Shown here piece by piece: positions 34,963-44,700 of a stretch of 64,000 bases of DNA. The stretch lies in NCBI RefSeq assembly GCF_000769405.2, contig NZ_CP053439.1, positions 1,488,001 through 1,552,000 on the forward strand, given 5' to 3'. Every line of letters starts with the position of its first letter. Within the stretch, counting starts at the first letter, position 1. The stretch is from Rhizobium brockwellii (GTDB lineage Bacteria > Pseudomonadota > Alphaproteobacteria > Rhizobiales > Rhizobiaceae). The notes beneath the pieces were generated by a model that saw only the letters and a program-made list of their open reading frames with translations, made no database searches and was not told the DNA's origin. Both the position numbers and the translations under genes were made by a program.

Positions 34963-35588
34963 GCGAGGTCGTCCTTTACGACTACTGGCGATCATCGGCG
35001 AGCTATCGCGTCCGCATCGCGCTCAATCTCTTGGGCGTCGATTATCAGACCGTGCCCATCAACCTGTTGGAAGGGGAGCACAAGACGCCAGAATATCTGG
35101 CGCTCAACCCGCAGGGACTGGTGCCGACATTGGTGATCGACGGAAGAATCCTGACGCAATCGCTGGCAATCATCGAATATCTGGCCGAGCTTCAGCCGGA
35201 AAGCGGACTAATGCCGCTTGATATTGCCGATCGCCAGAAAGTCCGCGCCCTCGCATATGCAGTCGCCATGGACATCCATCCGATCTGCAACCTGCATGTC
35301 GTGTCGCATCTGATGAGCATGACCGAGAAGCCCGACGCCCGCGAGGAATGGATGAAGCATTTCATTGCCGACGGACTGCGCAAACTGGAAGCGATGATCG
35401 GCGAAGCCGGCGCGTTCAGCTTTGGGGATGCGCCGACCATGGCCGACCTCTGTCTCGTTCCCCAGGTCTACAACGCCCGCCGCTGGGGCGTTGAGTTGAC
35501 CGCTTTCAAGCGCATCGTCGACATCGACGGCAGATGCGCCGAACTGCTGGCATTTCAGGCGGCGCATCCCGACCGTGTGAAACCGTAA
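34959..35588 (+). CDS. maiA: Maleylacetoacetate isomerase (zeta-class GST)
   Basis: Glutathione-dependent isomerase converting maleylacetoacetate to fumarylacetoacetate. It has 209 residues, with the zeta-class GST signature SSASYRVRIALNLLGVDY (residues 11-28), the active-site SSA motif, and NPQGLVPTLVIDGRILTQSLAIIEYL near 48-73. The C-terminal helical domain is complete, with the CNLHV region near 108. The start overlaps the fahA stop (ATGA at 34959-34962). Last gene of the hppD-hmgA-fahA-maiA operon. Confidence 0.95.
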   Translation: MSEVVLYDYWRSSASYRVRIALNLLGVDYQTVPINLLEGEHKTPEYLALNPQGLVPTLVIDGRILTQSLAIIEYLAELQPESGLMPLDIADRQKVRALAYAVAMDIHPICNLHVVSHLMSMTEKPDAREEWMKHFIADGLRKLEAMIGEAGAFSFGDAPTMADLCLVPQVYNARRWGVELTAFKRIVDIDGRCAELLAFQAAHPDRVKP

Positions 35589-35869
35589 CGGCAGAGCGGG
35601 GCCTGGGACAAAATTCGAAGAAGCGCCCCTTCTTCCTGCGGCTCTCGATCGATTGTCGGCACGCACCGGATCGCGTGGACTGGGATCTCCCGATCGCGGC
35701 GAGGAGCCGGCGTTTACTTGTATCAACACTTCTGATTGTGCCGCTTGTCAGAAGATTGTCCCTTGTGCATTGATCAGATGCTTGGGATCGCCGGTCCGCA
35801 GACGAGATGCGGCAATTGTTTGGGCGAGGCGGTCATCGCGGTGACCGTCGTAAAGCGACGGCGCTCTAA

Positions 35870-35932
35870 CACTTTCAATCAACACGTCCTGCTTTCCGAA
35901 AATCGATTCCGATTTCGGGCCGATGCGTTAGC
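35870..35932. repeat. Rhizobial palindromic intergenic repeat
   Basis: Contains CCGAAAATCGATTCCGATTTCGG, an imperfect inverted repeat, with the flanks CGTCCTGCTTT and GCCGATGCGTTAG usual for this Rhizobium repeat type. It interrupts or ends the decayed reading frame at 35879. Between maiA and this element (35589-35869) I see no gene or clear signal. Confidence 0.65.
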
Positions 35933-36290
35933 AGCCGTCAAGCACTTTGAGGTCTTGCCAAACATATAGGTGGTCTGGACATCGGCGCGACCCTGGCAGC
36001 GACGGCCGTCACTGGTGACGTATTGGTACGAAACCCTGACATCATTATTGCCGCGCAGCGCCGTGCCTGTGAGTTTGAGCGGCTGCGACATCGCGCCGAA
36101 GAAGGCGTGGATCGACACTTCGTTGAAGGCCCCCTGGCCGCGCTTCTCCGGAATGACCAGCGCTGAGGCGGTTTCACCAAAAGGATGATGCGCTCGAATT
36201 CGATTGCGACGGCCAATTGAGATATTGCGATTACGCGTCAGAGATCCGATTGACAGACAATGACCGTAGGTTTGGGCCGGGCCTCGGTTC
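35879..36290 (-). pseudogene. Decayed gene for a small exported-type hypothetical protein (frameshift, altered C-terminus)
   Basis: On the minus strand a coding-like stretch ending VSIHAFFGAMSQPLKLTG...VRVSYQYVTSDGRRCQGRADVQTTYMFGKT is open from about 36178 to 35879. The part further upstream (IAISQLAVAIEFERIILL) is coding-like in a different frame, implying a frameshift near 36180. The last codons run into the palindromic repeat, so the natural C-terminus is replaced. I recognise the style of a small rhizobial secreted protein but no named family. No intact start codon with ribosome site is visible. Confidence 0.5.
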
Positions 36291-36352
36291 GATTATCGCG
36301 CGTCGGCTCCGACGAAGCGTCCTTCGGTAGGTCCAACTTGAATTGATAGAGT

Positions 36353-37957
36353 CTATGAGATGTCGGTGAAAGCCTTTGTCTTTCTTCGGCCGCGCGGCGG
36401 CCCCTTTTTGCTTGGTGTCGCCCCGGCCCGATCAGCGGATTGCTTCGCAAGTTCCAGGATGTTGTCCACCACCAGCGATATCGCTGGCTCTTCGTTGGCG
36501 ATGTAGGACGGGCTCTTATCCTCGATCCTAGGGACCGGCTTTTTCTCCGCCCACTGCAATGCCTTCCCATCGGAAGTCTTGCGTTTCTTCTTCTCGAAGA
36601 TGTCGCGATATCGACGCGGAGAAATCCCGATGAAGGGTTCGAAGAGCACTTTGGTGTATTGTTCGGAAGGTGAAAAGGTGATCGAGTCCTCGTGAAGATC
36701 CTTGGCGTGGCTTTTCGGGTAGGGTTCTAGAAACACGACACGTCGTATGCCGGAGGACACGATGTGCTTCGCACACATGTGGCACGGGAACGTGGTCGTG
36801 AAGAGAATGGAGTCGGCCAACGCTTTGCCCTTGCGGGCCGCATCCGTAATCGCCGACATCTCCGCATGGATGATGCGGCCGAACTCGATGATGTCCATCA
36901 CGCGGGAGTCGGAGATGAGTCCTTCGGACATCATCTTCTTCACTTGGTTGGACGTCGCGCCTTCCTTCTCGAGCTTGTCGGAGAGGTAGCCTAGCTGCCC
37001 CATACGATCCACGAGGTCGTGAAGCAGACGAAGCTTTCGGCTATGGTTTCCGTCCTCGCCTTCTTCGAAATCGCGATGGGGAGCGCCCGCATCGTCGCAC
37101 CAATAAGTGCCGCCGAATGCTTTCGGCACCTCGTTGCAGCCAAGCGTGATGATCTCACCACGATCCGAGAAGATCGCCGCGCCGATCTGTCGAGAGAGGT
37201 CGAGTGAGCGGAGAGATGCGCCGGCCGCGGCGTACATTCCATACTCGCCCTTTGTGGGAGACAGCCCGTTATGACCGAAGAAGGCGTGGACGAATCTTTC
37301 GACGACCTCCTTCGCCTCGCCCCCGCCCTGACCGGGAACGAAGACATCGCCGAGGTGAAAGACGTCGGAGACACGCTGCCCGAAGATCTCTGCGACCTCG
37401 TTATGATCGCGAGCGATGAGGTCGATGGCCTCCTTTTCCGCTTTGTCGTCTTCAACGATCTCAGTGCCGAATCCTTTGATCTTCTTCATGAGCTGCCGAC
37501 GGCGCTCGTCGGGATCGGAGTAGATCGAGACTTGTACGAACTTCCGGCCATAAACCGCGCGAAGAAGGCTGATTTCTTCCTCCCGCTTGAGTTGACGAAT
37601 GATGTAGGCAGTTCCGAGTGCAGGCTGATCCGGGCCTTTGCCGGTCAGGCGAGCTCTTCTACGTCGAATGTCGCTGATGGCGAGGCAGGCGAGAGCACCG
37701 TTGTTATTCACCTTTCGGCGAACCTCGTCGGCATGACCGATGAGCGATCTGTACCGATTGCCGTAGGTGTCTTCATCAACGACGATATGGGGAAGGACGT
37801 CGCGCATCACCTGTGTGATGTGGACCATCTCGCTCCTGTACTGGACATCCGCTAGCGCTTCCTTCAAGAAGCGTACGATCGCATCAAGGTCGACGCCGAT
37901 TGGCCCGACAAGTCCAATAACGATCTCCGGGTCGTCGACGGTGGCTGCAGTGGTCAA
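36353..37957 (-). CDS. Anti-phage dCTP deaminase homologue (N-terminal P-loop-like, C-terminal zinc deaminase)
   Basis: A 534-residue two-domain protein. The N-terminal 220 residues resemble a nucleoside-kinase/P-loop fold but with a degenerate loop (GLVGPIGVDLD, residues 15-25, no GK[ST]). The C-terminal domain is a cytidine-deaminase fold with zinc ligands H364-A-E366 (IIHAEMSAITDA) and C392-x-x-C395 (PCHMCAKHIV). This layout is that of defensive dCTP deaminases (Tal et al. 2022), which convert dCTP to dUTP on phage infection and starve replication. The start is a TTG at 37957 with TTAGGAG 7 bases before it. It is isolated from operons and followed by a decayed gene. Confidence 0.83.
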   Translation of the reverse strand: MTTAATVDDPEIVIGLVGPIGVDLDAIVRFLKEALADVQYRSEMVHITQVMRDVLPHIVVDEDTYGNRYRSLIGHADEVRRKVNNNGALACLAISDIRRRRARLTGKGPDQPALGTAYIIRQLKREEEISLLRAVYGRKFVQVSIYSDPDERRRQLMKKIKGFGTEIVEDDKAEKEAIDLIARDHNEVAEIFGQRVSDVFHLGDVFVPGQGGGEAKEVVERFVHAFFGHNGLSPTKGEYGMYAAAGASLRSLDLSRQIGAAIFSDRGEIITLGCNEVPKAFGGTYWCDDAGAPHRDFEEGEDGNHSRKLRLLHDLVDRMGQLGYLSDKLEKEGATSNQVKKMMSEGLISDSRVMDIIEFGRIIHAEMSAITDAARKGKALADSILFTTTFPCHMCAKHIVSSGIRRVVFLEPYPKSHAKDLHEDSITFSPSEQYTKVLFEPFIGISPRRYRDIFEKKKRKTSDGKALQWAEKKPVPRIEDKSPSYIANEEPAISLVVDNILELAKQSADRAGATPSKKGPPRGRRKTKAFTDIS

Positions 37958-38060
37958 TCGTGGCTCCTAAGGGGAACATTAAGGACTGTGGTGCGATTAT
38001 CATATCGCGCCTTTGTTAATACGAGTATTATCGAGTCGGGATCACTTGGAGGGTGTAGTG

Positions 38061-38228
38061 ATGAAAGCCAACCTAGCCGTGCAGGACACATCCACAAGCA
38101 AAGAGCGCGGAGATGAGCTGCGCGCGATCATGAAGAATGCCGTCAAAAACGTTCTGGAGCGTCCGGAAACTCTTCGCGGACCATACGTCATTCGCGACGC
38201 TGATTTGAAGCTCAGCGAGCAGCGCTGA
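38061..38228 (+). CDS. Small hypothetical protein (55 aa)
   Basis: A 55-residue charged, helical protein (TSKERGDELRAIMKNAVKNVLERPETLRGPYVIRDADLKLSEQR) with no membrane part. GGAGGG stands about 10 bases before the ATG at 38061. It is divergent from the dCTP deaminase gene with 103 bases between the starts, so it could be a regulator or partner of it, but nothing in its sequence shows this. Confidence 0.5.
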   Translation: MKANLAVQDTSTSKERGDELRAIMKNAVKNVLERPETLRGPYVIRDADLKLSEQR

Positions 38229-38793
38229 AGCTTTCGCGCGAGCGATACCCGCTCGCGCCTCAAAACACCATTTTCCCTTCAAGCGGTTTGCTCGCGGTGG
38301 CTCGAGCGATGATGCCTTGCAATGTGCGGCAGTGGCTGGTTCGAGCAACGTCGAGGAAGTCAACCTCGGACCTTATTGATCACCACCCTGCTGATAAGAA
38401 GCTTACCGCCGCTGAACTGGGAAGTGCCAAAGAGACGGAGCGCGGGTTGAAGTTCATCTCCGCCTCAAGATTTCGCGCATCGCGGCCGAGCCATCGGCCG
38501 AGGCGCATGGCAGCGCTCGATTGCCCGGCGCGCAAGGCCGCCCGCAAGGATGGGATGATGTGCCGCGTGGCAGCCATCGCATACAGGGTCACTAGATTGA
38601 AGAGGTCGCCGGAGCCGCCCGTCGAGCGAGGGACGAGATGATGGAATGTCAGCGTCGCACGAGTTGATTTTCGTCGAGCATGAGACGCAACGGAACTGGT
38701 TTCTCGCCAGAACAAAGGCGTCGGTTGCCTTCCCAATTATCTAACTTCAAGATTCGTTCGTTGAGCGGCGTGGTGCTCGGAAGGCGAGCTCGT
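38229..38793. other. Gene-poor stretch with decayed coding DNA
   Basis: 565 bases between the 55-residue gene and the TPR gene. The only coding-like content is the HNH-type remnant on the minus strand (38380-38736). Other open frames here lack ribosome sites and protein-like composition. Confidence 0.5.
38380..38736 (-). pseudogene. Possible remnant of an HNH endonuclease gene
   Basis: The frame contains RATLTFHHLVPRSTGG and, a short way on, FNLVTL, which match the first His pair and the Asn strand of HNH nucleases. The Cys/His pairs that should follow are not recognisable (YAMAATRHIIPSLRAAL), and there is no clear start. Probably a degenerate copy; it may be chance similarity. Confidence 0.3.
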
Positions 38794-40434
38794 CTAGTCG
38801 TCGCCGAGAACGCGAGGGCTGTCATCTCCGATCACATCGTCCCATTTGACCGCGCCGATCGACGCAAGCGCTTGCGACTTGATCGCACTGACACGAACAC
38901 CATCGGCGACCTGCTTGCGAAGCACGGCGATATCTTTGGGAATGGTGAAGCCTCTTTTCGTCGCCAGTTCCAGGTTGCTGTCAATCTTCCCGAGTAGGGA
39001 CTCACCCTGGCTGAGATCCAAGCGAGAGACTTCGCGCGAGAGATAGCAAATAGCTCGGAACGCCAGCCCCCGATTCTTGGCCGCGAGTGCTTTCTCGATC
39101 GCAGCCATGTAATTGGCCGCACCGGCTTCATAATTGCCTTCGCGAAAATTGATCAACCCCCCGGTTGCTATGACCACGACGTCGTCATCGTCTTCGCCCA
39201 GGGAAGCTTGTGCCTTCCCGATGAGGTGGCGAGCGTCGTCGAACCGGCCTTGCAGCGCTTTGACGGCGGCAAGGTTGTTGAGAAGCGTCTTGTTCTTTGG
39301 GTTTGCAAGCAGACCGTAGGCGCCGATTGTCGCGGCACTGTCGAGCGCTTCCATTGTGACGCAGCCTATGAACGTGGCGAGAATGGCTGGGCGCGCACTG
39401 AAGGGCTCGATTTTCCGCCAGTCTCCGCAATGAGCGACGGCCTCCTCCCAGGATGAGCGTTCGTAAGCAGAATATGCCGAAGCCTCCTGGGACAGTGAGA
39501 CGTCGACGTTGAGTTCCGCGTGCTTAAAATCAGCCCTGTGACGGGCGACCCAATCGATCTGCGCAATAGCATTCTCCGTCGGGCTTTCCGCACCTCGACG
39601 AAGCATCCGAATCGCTTGCTTTCGAGAGCCTGCCTCGTACTCCATGCTTCCCATCTGAACGGCAAGTTCAGAGACGTCACGAGAAGAAAATCTGGCATCG
39701 CCGAGCAGGGACTTAGCCCCACGCCAGCCGGTCGGAACGCGTCCAGACGCTGCCTGGATCGCGAAAAGCGCAGATCTGAGCCATGGGTCGGAGAGCGTCG
39801 CGTCGGATGCATTCAGGAAGTGTAGCGCCTCGTCAGGATCGCCGACATGCATGAAGAAGCGTGAAGTAGCCCTGAGGACGTATCTGTCGTCTGGACGGAG
39901 GATGAGCGCACGGCGGAGGAGCGACCATGCGGATTTCCTCTGACCGACGTTTGCGTATAGGAGCGCAGACTCTGCCAACCGTAGAGCGTCGCGTGGATTG
40001 AGTTCTAGCAGGCGTTTCCGCTTGGCGATCTCGACCCTGATCTGCGCCTCCTCGACCGGAAGGTTGGCATCACCCTCGCCATTGGTATTGCGGGCCAGAA
40101 CTCGACGAACGAAGTTCATCCTGGCGTCGTCCTCGCTGCCCCTCTCGATTAGCGATAGGCCTGCACGTTCCGCTCGCGGGTCATCCAGCCGGTCCGCGAG
40201 GAGAGCAAGGCCTATCAGTTCTTCTGCGTCTTCGAGCGTATTCGTCGCGAGCCATCTCTCGGCCGATCGATTGAATTCGGTCTCGAGAAAGTGGCTCGCT
40301 TCCTCAACGAGGCCCGTCTGCAATGGCGACGCCGCGCGCGAGGTTGCGCCGAGTTCTCCAAGAAGCCGCGACTCTTTAATTGAGAGCCATCGAGGAATGG
40401 TCTGACGATTCGACTGGTCGTCGCTGTCGATCAC
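38794..40434 (-). CDS. Tetratricopeptide-repeat protein, partner of the adjacent kinase
   Basis: A 546-residue soluble protein made mostly of helical pairs with TPR character, e.g. ALRLAESALLYANVGQRKSAWSLLRRALILRPDDRYVL (about residues 155-192), PDEALHFLN, LLNNLAAVKALQGRFDDARHLIGKAQ (near 388-413) and INFREGNYEAGAANYMAAIEKAL. There is no catalytic motif, signal peptide or membrane segment. It starts with a GTG (40434) directly after the TAA of the kinase gene, with no base between, so the two are one transcriptional and probably translational unit. TPR scaffolds commonly present substrates or sense partners; a sensor or substrate role for the kinase is inference. Confidence 0.8.
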   Translation of the reverse strand: MIDSDDQSNRQTIPRWLSIKESRLLGELGATSRAASPLQTGLVEEASHFLETEFNRSAERWLATNTLEDAEELIGLALLADRLDDPRAERAGLSLIERGSEDDARMNFVRRVLARNTNGEGDANLPVEEAQIRVEIAKRKRLLELNPRDALRLAESALLYANVGQRKSAWSLLRRALILRPDDRYVLRATSRFFMHVGDPDEALHFLNASDATLSDPWLRSALFAIQAASGRVPTGWRGAKSLLGDARFSSRDVSELAVQMGSMEYEAGSRKQAIRMLRRGAESPTENAIAQIDWVARHRADFKHAELNVDVSLSQEASAYSAYERSSWEEAVAHCGDWRKIEPFSARPAILATFIGCVTMEALDSAATIGAYGLLANPKNKTLLNNLAAVKALQGRFDDARHLIGKAQASLGEDDDDVVVIATGGLINFREGNYEAGAANYMAAIEKALAAKNRGLAFRAICYLSREVSRLDLSQGESLLGKIDSNLELATKRGFTIPKDIAVLRKQVADGVRVSAIKSQALASIGAVKWDDVIGDDSPRVLGDD

Positions 40435-41529
40435 TTATACAGCCATTCGGTGAACAAGATCGGCGCGCTTCGCGAGCCGATCGAAAATCGCAATGTAGCG
40501 CTCCAGCGAGAATCGGTTGCCGGCCTTTACCCTGTCCAAGGGATGGCCTCGGAATGCGGGGTCGGGGTTGCAAAGCTCTGAAGCCGCCTTTGTGAGGTCT
40601 TCGGCAACCATTGGATCCAACGCCCCATTCAACTCCGAGAGCAAGTCGGTGAAGTGATGCTGAACTACAGGCAGGGCTGCGAGGTATGTCCCGTTCCACG
40701 TCCCGTGGATGGTCTGCGGACGTTCAGATACTGCAAGGCGAGATACCAGTTGCTGCGTGCAGCCGAAGCCGGTCGCGAAGAAGAAAATCATGCTGCCGAG
40801 GAGGTAGAGGTCGCATCCAAGACGTCGCGTGGCGAAGTCCGGATCAAGCTGCGCATAGAGGATCTCAGGAGGCGCATAACCGAAGTCGCCTGAGAAGAGC
40901 AGGTCGTCGTGAGGACCCGCGGTCCCATCGTAGATCGCGCGGCCGAGGTCTGCGACGCGGAAATCACGTGTGTTGCCGAACGCGAGGACATTCGACGGCT
41001 TCAAGTCTTGATGTGCGATCCGCCGGGAGTGCAGCTGCTGCAGTCCGACCGCAATCTGGTGCATCGCATGAAGCCACCAGGAAAGTCGGAGAGAGTCGTT
41101 AACCCGTTGGACACGGCGCCGGACGTCGCCATCAGCCAGTTCGAATATAAGATAGGGGGCCTTGTCCTGCAGATTCACGCCGACCGAGACCTGGCCACTC
41201 TCAAGAGCGATCACGACCCTGTCCATCTTCTCGCCCTCACAGATTTTCAGCAGCAGAGCTTCGAAGCTGTGTGCCGACGTGATCTGGTGAAGCTCCATGA
41301 GCATATTCGGCGAATGCATCGCCGATGTAAGGTCTATCGCTTTGAGGAAAGCCCGCCTGCCGTCCTTCTCGACGATGTAAGGAACTGAAAAGTGGCCGCC
41401 GGTTCCGTTATAGTGATCACTGCCGAGACCGGTGCAGGGATCCCAGCCGACGGTTTCAACAACCTTCCACCCGCTCGATAGCTGCTTGCCCAAGAGCTTC
41501 CAGGCTCCGGCGAGATGTTCGACTGTCAT
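40435..41529 (-). CDS. Serine/threonine protein kinase-like protein
   Basis: A 364-residue eukaryotic-type kinase without membrane helix. Catalytic residues appear intact: glycine-rich GTGGHFS (42-48), ATP-site K63 in FLKAID, catalytic loop HQDLKPSN (H173 to N180, Asp 175), metal Asp 194 in VADLG (DLG instead of DFG), YAPPEIL (218-224) and D240-LYLLGS. The first 40 residues and the last 70 are extra regions of unknown role. The ATG at 41529 has GGGAGTTAGGA before it; an earlier in-frame ATG (41583) is less likely. First gene of a two-gene unit with the TPR protein. Bacterial kinases of this kind next to defence genes can act in abortive infection. Confidence 0.85.
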   Translation of the reverse strand: MTVEHLAGAWKLLGKQLSSGWKVVETVGWDPCTGLGSDHYNGTGGHFSVPYIVEKDGRRAFLKAIDLTSAMHSPNMLMELHQITSAHSFEALLLKICEGEKMDRVVIALESGQVSVGVNLQDKAPYLIFELADGDVRRRVQRVNDSLRLSWWLHAMHQIAVGLQQLHSRRIAHQDLKPSNVLAFGNTRDFRVADLGRAIYDGTAGPHDDLLFSGDFGYAPPEILYAQLDPDFATRRLGCDLYLLGSMIFFFATGFGCTQQLVSRLAVSERPQTIHGTWNGTYLAALPVVQHHFTDLLSELNGALDPMVAEDLTKAASELCNPDPAFRGHPLDRVKAGNRFSLERYIAIFDRLAKRADLVHRMAV

Positions 41530-41595
41530 TCCTAACTCCCGTTTAAGATAGATCCCTCCGTCCCGGATCACGTCGCTTCTCACTTTTCAGGCGTT

Positions 41596-41735
41596 GTTTC
41601 CGGTCGCTCTCGCAGCCGGAAACTTTATCTTTTGGTTACTAGGCGGCATTTCAGTGTCGCCGTAGGTCGCTCTACACATTATATTATTAGCGCGTCCTAG
41701 TTTTCTGCTGTGTCGAACCTAGTGGCACGACACAA
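41596..41735. other. Intergenic stretch with two hairpins between nrdJ and the kinase gene
   Basis: A perfect 8-base inverted repeat (GTTTCCGG, 41596-41603; CCGGAAAC, 41616-41623) and a second inverted repeat around TGTGTCG...CGACACA near 41709-41735, on either side of an AT-rich patch (ACACATTATATTATTAG). The second hairpin is well placed to terminate nrdJ; the AT-rich patch may carry the kinase-TPR promoter. Confidence 0.4.
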
Positions 41736-41756
41736 TAGGCGTGACAACAGCCTCCC

Positions 41757-44700
41757 TCAGCTGCACCCGCTCGTAGCACCACACGTGTCGCACTTCTCAC
41801 AAGTCCCGTTCCGCACCATCGTGAAGTTCTGGCACTCCGAGCACATGTTGCCGGTATAGCCCTGCATGATCGAGCGCTGGCGGCGTTCGGCTTCGCGCTT
41901 CTTGGCTTCGGATTTTGCCGTTGCCGCGTCTGCCGCCGCCTTGTCGGAGAAGAGGGCCGTTGCGTCGCTGGTGAGTTCCTCGGTCACCTCTTCGGCGATC
42001 TCTTCCGCCAGTTCCTTGGCGCGCTCTTCGTAATCGCGCTTGAAGGCGACGATTTCGGAGGTGGCGATGGCGACCGTCGGCTCCAGCTTGCGGGCAGCCG
42101 CGCCTGCAAAGGCGGTCACGGTGCCGGTGGAAGCGGCGCGGGCAGGGGCGGCGGTGGCCGCACCTTTGGGTTCGCCTGCCTGGCGTTCGCCGCCGGTGCC
42201 GGACACCAGGGTCGGCTTGTAGCCGCGGGTCCAGCCGGTGGAGAGCAGGTTGGTCTTGCCTTCCTGGATGCCCTTGCCAAGCGCGGTGTTCGAGAAATCC
42301 GACGTATCGACATGCGCCAGGTCATGGCGGCCGAGATAGGAAACGGCAAGCTCGCGGAAGACATAGTCGAGGATCGAGGTAGCGTTCTTGATCGCGTCAT
42401 TGCCGATGACCATGCCGGCCGGCTCGAACTTGGTGAAGGTGAAGGCCTCGACATATTCCTCGAGCGGCACGCCATATTGCAGGCCGAGCGAGATGGCGAT
42501 GGCGAAATTGTTCATCATCGCACGGAAGGCAGCGCCTTCCTTGTGCATGTCGATGAAGATCTCGCCGATGCGGCCGTCGCCGAATTCACCGGTGCGCAGA
42601 TAGACCTTGTGTCCGCCGACGGCGGCCTTCTGGGTATAGCCCTGGCGGCGGTTCGGCAGCTTCTCGCGTTCGCGCGAAACTCGTTCGATCACCCGCTCGA
42701 TGATCTTCTCGGTGACGGTAACGGCCTGGGCGGCCAGCGGCGCCTGCAGTAGTTCCTCCAGCGCATCCTCGTCGTCTTCGTCCTCGATCAGCGAGGAGTT
42801 GAGCGGCTGCGACAGTTTCGAGCCGTCGCGATAGAGCGCGTTGGCCTTGAGGCCAAGCTTCCAGGAGAGCATGTAGGCGTTCTTGCAATCCTCGACGGTC
42901 GCCTCGTTCGGCATGTTGATCGTCTTGGAAATCGCGCCGGAGATGAACGGCTGGGCAGCCGCCATCATGCGGATATGGCTTTCCACCGAGAGGTAGCGCT
43001 TGCCGACCTTGCCGCACGGATTGGCGCAATCGAAGACCGGCAGGTGCTCATTCTTGAGGAAGGGCGCGCCTTCCAGTGTCATCGCACCGCAGACATGGAT
43101 GTTGGCGGCTTCGATGTCCTTCTTCGAGAAGCCGATATGGTCAAGCAGGCTGAAGCTCATGTCGGCGAGCTGTTCGTCGGAAACCTTCAGCGTTTCCTTC
43201 AGGAAGTCGGCGCCGAGCGTCCACTGGTTGAAGACGAATTTGATGTCGAAGGCGCTCTTCAGCGCGGCGTTGACGGCTTCGACCTTCTCGTCGGTGAAGC
43301 CCTTGGTCTTCAGCGTCGACGGATTGACAGCCGGCGCCTGGTTCAGGTTGCCGTGGCCGACGGCATAGGCCTCGATCTCGGCGATCTGGCTTTCCGAATA
43401 GCCGAGCGTGCGCAGCGCGTCGGGCACGGCGCGGTTGATGATCTTGAAGTAGCCGCCGCCGGCGAGCTTCTTGAACTTGACGAGGGCAAAGTCGGGCTCG
43501 ATGCCTGTCGTGTCGCAATCCATGACGAGACCGATCGTGCCGGTGGGCGCGATGACCGAGACCTGCGCATTGCGGTAGCCATGCTGTTCACCAAGCTCGA
43601 GCGCCTTGTCCCAGGCCGATTTGGCGTGGGCGACGAGATCCTGGTCCGGGTTTTCCGAATGGATCAGGGCGACCGGGTTGATCGACAGCGCTTCATAGCC
43701 GGAGCTCTCGCCATGCGCGGCACGGCGATGGTTGCGAATGACCTTGAGCATGCTCTCGCGGTTCGGCGCGAAGTTCGGGAAGGGCCCAAGCTCGGCAGCC
43801 ATTTCGGCCGAGGTCGCATAGCAGATGCCGGTCATGATCGCGGTCAGCGACCCAGCGATGGCGCGGGCTTCAGCGGAGTCATAGGGAATGCCAGTCGACA
43901 TCAGCAGGCCGCCGATATTGGCGTAGCCGAGACCGAGCGTGCGGTATTCGTAGGAGAGTTCGGCAATGCGCTTCGACGGGAACTGCGCCATCATCACCGA
44001 AACTTCGAGCACGACGGTCCAGAGCCGAACCGCGTGTTCGTAATCGGCGATGTTGATGCGCTTGGTGGCCTTGTCCTTGAACTGCAGCAGGTTCAGCGAG
44101 GCAAGGTTGCAGGCGGTGTCGTCGAGGAACATGTATTCCGAGCACGGGTTCGAGCCGCGGATCGGGCCGCCGGCCGGCGAAGTGTGCCAGTCGTTCATCG
44201 TCGTGTTGAAGTGGATGCCCGGATCGGCCGAGGCCCAGGCTGCGTAGGAAATGGTTTCCCAGAGGTCGCGCGCCTTCAGCGTCTTCATCACTCGGCCGTC
44301 CTTGCGGGCGGTCAGGTTCCATTCGCCATCATTCTCGACGGCGCGAAGGAAGTCGTCCTTGATCGAGACGGAGTTGTTGGAGTTCTGGCCGGATACCGTG
44401 AGGTAGGCTTCCGAATCCCAATCCGTGTCGTAGGTCTTGAATTGGAGATCCTTGTAGCCCTGGCGGGCGAACTGTATGACGCGCTGGACGTAGTTCTCCG
44501 GAACCTGGTCCTTCTTGGCGGCGCGGATTTCGCGCTTCAGGGCAGGGTTCTTGTTGGGGTCGTAGCAATCGCCGTTATCGCCGCCTTCGCAATTTAAGCA
44601 GGCCTTCATGATCGTCTTCAGATGCTTGGCGACAACCTTGGAGCCGGTCACGAGAGCCGCAACCTTCTGCTCTTCCTTGACCTTCCAGTTGATGTATTCC

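Noticed and set aside
35736..35969. 77-codon cysteine-containing plus-strand frame after maiA
   Set aside because: Runs into the palindromic repeat and has no ribosome site or recognisable fold.
42975..44597. 540-codon open frame antisense to nrdJ
   Set aside because: Shadow of a high-GC gene: nrdJ on the other strand is certain and this product has no recognisable domain.
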